This document shows positions 61,756 to 64,000 of a DNA stretch of 64,000 nucleotides, in pieces. This DNA is from Fibrella forsythiae (GTDB lineage Bacteria; Bacteroidota; Bacteroidia; Cytophagales; Spirosomataceae): contig NZ_JAFMYW010000010.1 in assembly GCF_017353175.1 (NCBI RefSeq), positions 1 to 64,000 of the forward strand. Reading direction: 5' to 3'. The notes under the pieces were generated by a model. It ran no database searches. It was not told where the DNA came from and was given only the letters and a program-made list of their open reading frames with translations. The translations under genes and the position numbers were made by a program. The first letter of the stretch is position 1. Each line of letters begins with the position of its first letter.

Positions 61756-63873
61756 ATGAGTTTCCTATTTCCGTCGTTTTTGTGGGGATTGCTGGCCCTT
61801 GCGGTTCCGATTGCCATCCATTTATTCAATTTTCGGCGTACCCGTCGGGTTTACTTTACCAACGTAGCCCTGTTGCAAACGGTACAAACGACCACGCGGT
61901 CGTTCCGGCGGCTACGCGACTGGCTGATCCTGCTGGCTCGCTGCCTGTTTCTGGCCGCCCTGGTGGCCGCTTTTGCGCAGCCGTTCATTCCGTCGAAAAG
62001 CAGCCTTGGCTTATCACGGCAGGGCGCTACCAGTCTGTATATTGATAATTCGTTCAGTATGCAGAACGAAGAGGCCAACAACGCTCCGCACCGCCGCTAC
62101 ATCGATATCGCCGTAAGTAAACTCGATCAGTTGCTCACTCTGTTCAGGAACGCTACGTCGTTGCAACTGTTGACGAACGATTTCTCAGCCGATGAGCAGC
62201 AGACGGCTACGGCCGAAGCCATCCGCGATCGGCTGGCGTCTGTGAAACTAGCCCATACACCACGCACGCTGGAGGCCGTATACCGCCGTCAGCGTAACTT
62301 GCTGGCCAGTACGGGGCGCGGCGGCACCCATCAGTTGTTCTGGTTTTCAGACTTTCAGAAAAGCACGGCTGGCGATCTTCGCCGCCTGAAAATAGACACG
62401 GCCGACCGCTTGTTCGTGGTGCCCGTCACGGCGCAGGCAGAACGCAACGTGGCCGTTGACTCCGTCTGGCTCACAACGCCGTTTGTGCGCGAAATGCAGA
62501 ACAATAGCCTGAACGTTCGGTTGCACAACAGCGGGAAGGAGGCAGTACAGAACCTGCCCATTCGGCTTTATCTCGATGACGTACAGGCTTCTACGGCCTC
62601 CGTCAATCTGCCTGCCAACGGCACCAGCGATGTAACGCTGACAGTAAACGTCACCAAAAAAGGCTTTCACCGGGGCCGCGTTTTTTTCGACGATCAGCCC
62701 ATTACATTTGACAACGACTACTACTTTGTCATCGAAGCATCACCTGCCATTCGGGTATTGCACCTGTTCGGTCAGAAAACTACGCCAGATTACATCCAGG
62801 CTGTTTTTGAGAACGACAGTCTGTTCGCCTTCCGGCAATTTTCGGCGCAGAACTTCGATGTTGGTCAGCTAAAAGGAACCGACCTGGTTGTGCTCGAAGG
62901 CGTTTCCCAGGTGTCAGGTACGTTGCGCACTGAACTCGATCAGTTTGTGAAACAGGGGGGGAGCATGGTCGTTATTCCACCCGCCCGCCCTGATGGCGCC
63001 AGTTACGGCCCCTTTTTAAGCAGCCTGAACGTACCTGGCGTGCAGGTGAGCCCGGCCGATGCCGCCCCGATTCCTGTTGCCGAACCCGACCGGCGTAATC
63101 CGTTTTTTGCCGATGTGTTTCAACAGGGATTCCGGCAGGAGGTGCTCAATATGCCGCAGGCTGCGCCTGTCTGGCAATGGAATGGCGGTGACCGGCTACT
63201 CACGCTTCGCAGCGGGCAGTCATTCCTGACACAGTCGCGTGTGGGCGGTGGCACGGCGGGGCAACAGGGGCAGCTCTATATCCTGGCCAGCCCGCTCAGC
63301 GCCGATTACGGTAATCTGGCCCAACATGCGCTGTTTGTGCCGGTGATGTACAAAATGGCGGCTCTGAGCGTACGGCCCCAACGTACTGCCTACTCGTTTG
63401 ACGATAACGTGCTGACTTTTCCGGCAGTAGCCAACGCAGGCAATGCGGCTGATCGGGCGGTATACAAACTGAAAAACAAATCGCTGGAAATCATTCCGGT
63501 GCAGCGTGTGGTGGGCAATCAGCTCATCCTCGAACTACCCAAAGCCAACCAGCTGACGGCAGGCCAGTCGGTTGATGCGGGCTATTACGAACTGCAACGT
63601 ACCGGCGAGAACGGAGCGCCCCAAACAGAACGGATCATCGCCCTGAATCATGGCCGGGCCGAGTCGCAGATGGCTTTTTACAGCCCCGCCGAATTACGTC
63701 AGGCATTTGCCAATCAGCCCAACATAGAGGTCTTCGACAGCATTCAGGACAGTGATTTTGGGCAGGCGCTGGAACGCGAAAATCTTGGCACTAATCTATG
63801 GCCATACTGCATAATGGCAGCATTGGCCTTCCTTTTGCTAGAAATCCTGCTGGTTCGCCTGTTGAAAGCCTGA
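61756..63873 (+). CDS. BatA-domain membrane protein with vWA-like region
   Basis: A 705-aa protein. The N-terminus is the aerotolerance-type BatA domain: FLFPSFLWGLLALAVPIAIH, LFNFRRTRRVYFTNVALL, then a second helix (LLARCLFLAALVAAFAQPFI). A vWA-like fold follows (TSLYIDNSFSMQNEEANN, a D-x-S-x-S-like metal site). The middle is Ig/beta-rich (NVRLHNSGKEAVQNLPIRLY) and a C-terminal membrane helix lies at ~680-700 (CIMAALAFLLLEILLVRLL). The role of such Bacteroidota proteins is unproven. It starts about 147 nt after ribBA, behind a long hairpin. Confidence 0.82.
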   Translation: MSFLFPSFLWGLLALAVPIAIHLFNFRRTRRVYFTNVALLQTVQTTTRSFRRLRDWLILLARCLFLAALVAAFAQPFIPSKSSLGLSRQGATSLYIDNSFSMQNEEANNAPHRRYIDIAVSKLDQLLTLFRNATSLQLLTNDFSADEQQTATAEAIRDRLASVKLAHTPRTLEAVYRRQRNLLASTGRGGTHQLFWFSDFQKSTAGDLRRLKIDTADRLFVVPVTAQAERNVAVDSVWLTTPFVREMQNNSLNVRLHNSGKEAVQNLPIRLYLDDVQASTASVNLPANGTSDVTLTVNVTKKGFHRGRVFFDDQPITFDNDYYFVIEASPAIRVLHLFGQKTTPDYIQAVFENDSLFAFRQFSAQNFDVGQLKGTDLVVLEGVSQVSGTLRTELDQFVKQGGSMVVIPPARPDGASYGPFLSSLNVPGVQVSPADAAPIPVAEPDRRNPFFADVFQQGFRQEVLNMPQAAPVWQWNGGDRLLTLRSGQSFLTQSRVGGGTAGQQGQLYILASPLSADYGNLAQHALFVPVMYKMAALSVRPQRTAYSFDDNVLTFPAVANAGNAADRAVYKLKNKSLEIIPVQRVVGNQLILELPKANQLTAGQSVDAGYYELQRTGENGAPQTERIIALNHGRAESQMAFYSPAELRQAFANQPNIEVFDSIQDSDFGQALERENLGTNLWPYCIMAALAFLLLEILLVRLLKA

Positions 63874-64000
63874 ACAGGGTAGACAATAACCCGGTTTGTT
63901 TTTACCTTCGCCCTGCATACCGTTTAAGTAGGTTGAGAGCCGGAAGTGGCTTGGCAGCAGAGGGTTATCATCCACCATTTTTACGAAACGAAACGCAAGC

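Larger units (their letters stand above)
1307..63037. repeat. Dispersed nonamer ACGTACCTG
   Basis: About 39 exact copies were counted by eye on the two strands. Examples: 1307, 3386, 6513(-), 6616(-), 7686, 10177, 10898, 11059, 19393, 22085(-), 22193(-), 24763, 36005, 41871, 41911(-), 45525, 46550, 56975(-), 57007, 59996 and 63029. The preceding base is most often A. Copies occur in coding DNA in several frames (NVPD at 10897, TYL at 11059, PRTW at 24761) and in intergenic DNA (19393, 36005, 45525). About 0.5 copies are expected by chance. Confidence 0.85.

Noticed and set aside
63874-64000. Short minus-strand frame at the right edge (start near 63978)
   Set aside because: It is about 45 codons, overlaps the end of the BatA-like gene on the other strand, and has no recognisable feature.
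1-64000. CRISPR arrays, tRNA or rRNA genes, prophage or insertion sequences
   Set aside because: No regularly spaced repeats, no cloverleaf-type sequence, no transposase, integrase or phage structural motif was found in reading either strand.

Overview
The window looks like chromosomal DNA of a Bacteroidota member of the Cytophagales, most likely Spirosomataceae (Spirosoma-like). This is an inference from content. There are type IX secretion sorting domains (4450-5031, 58231-60201), a DUF1800/DUF1501 pair, LytS/LytTR signalling, AhpC/AhpD, SurA/PpiD-type foldase, a BatA-like protein, Bacteroidota-style -7 elements (TAnnTTTG), and starts without obvious Shine-Dalgarno sequences. There are no rRNA or tRNA genes, insertion sequences, prophage or CRISPR arrays. 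Coding density is high and nothing looks recently acquired.

Layout. 1-5.3 kb: the start of a secreted protein, a GH130-type protein, a two-part glycosyltransferase and a small T9SS cargo protein. 5.2-10.7 kb: a 52-aa ORF, a VOC protein, a DoxX-like protein, then a minus-strand run (DUF3109, LysM transglycosylase, O-methyltransferase) and dtd. 10.8-18.4 kb: redox and signalling genes, comprising a cNMP-binding histidine kinase, amidohydrolase, Old Yellow Enzyme, 2Fe-2S oxidoreductase, and a receiver/glutaredoxin-like/thioredoxin-reductase-like fusion lacking its CxxC. 18.4-33.6 kb: housekeeping and envelope genes (epimerase, PpiD-like foldase, CrtA-like protein, GH95-like hydrolase, lipoproteins, M28 peptidase, cold-shock protein, dihaem cytochrome c, AhpD/AhpC, thioesterase, phosphatase). 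33.8-41.7 kb: a signalling island with LytS/LytTR, a stand-alone receiver, a sigma-54 activator, another receiver, a receiver-PAS-kinase, plus a 53-aa stress-type membrane protein and an outer-membrane barrel. 41.8-49.6 kb: lipoprotein, BamA/TamA-like barrel, SLC45-like sugar transporter, a three-gene YD-repeat lipoprotein/ECF sigma/vWA anti-sigma-like operon, and a PfkB kinase. 49.9-63.9 kb: DUF1800, DUF1501, an unrecognised single-pass protein, PQQ-type sugar dehydrogenase, serine acetyltransferase, GT2, YbaB, a large T9SS/gliding-type protein, ribBA and a BatA-like protein.

Two DNA-level patterns cut across the gene content. First, the nonamer ACGTACCTG (often AACGTACCTG) occurs about 39 times on the two strands against roughly 0.5 expected, in several reading frames and in intergenic DNA. 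Second, many intergenic gaps hold a long, near-perfect inverted repeat (16-40 bp arms, different sequence at each locus). One arm usually starts 0-12 nt from a stop codon, and most lack the U-run of an intrinsic terminator. Some of these share internal modules, which suggests a family.

The most promising functional units are the operon at 45579-48442, in which an ECF sigma factor may be controlled by a membrane protein with an external vWA-like domain beside a YD-repeat lipoprotein, and the CxxC-less receiver/reductase fusion at 16716-18377 with its 2Fe-2S neighbour and the possible kinase partner at 10855-12249.
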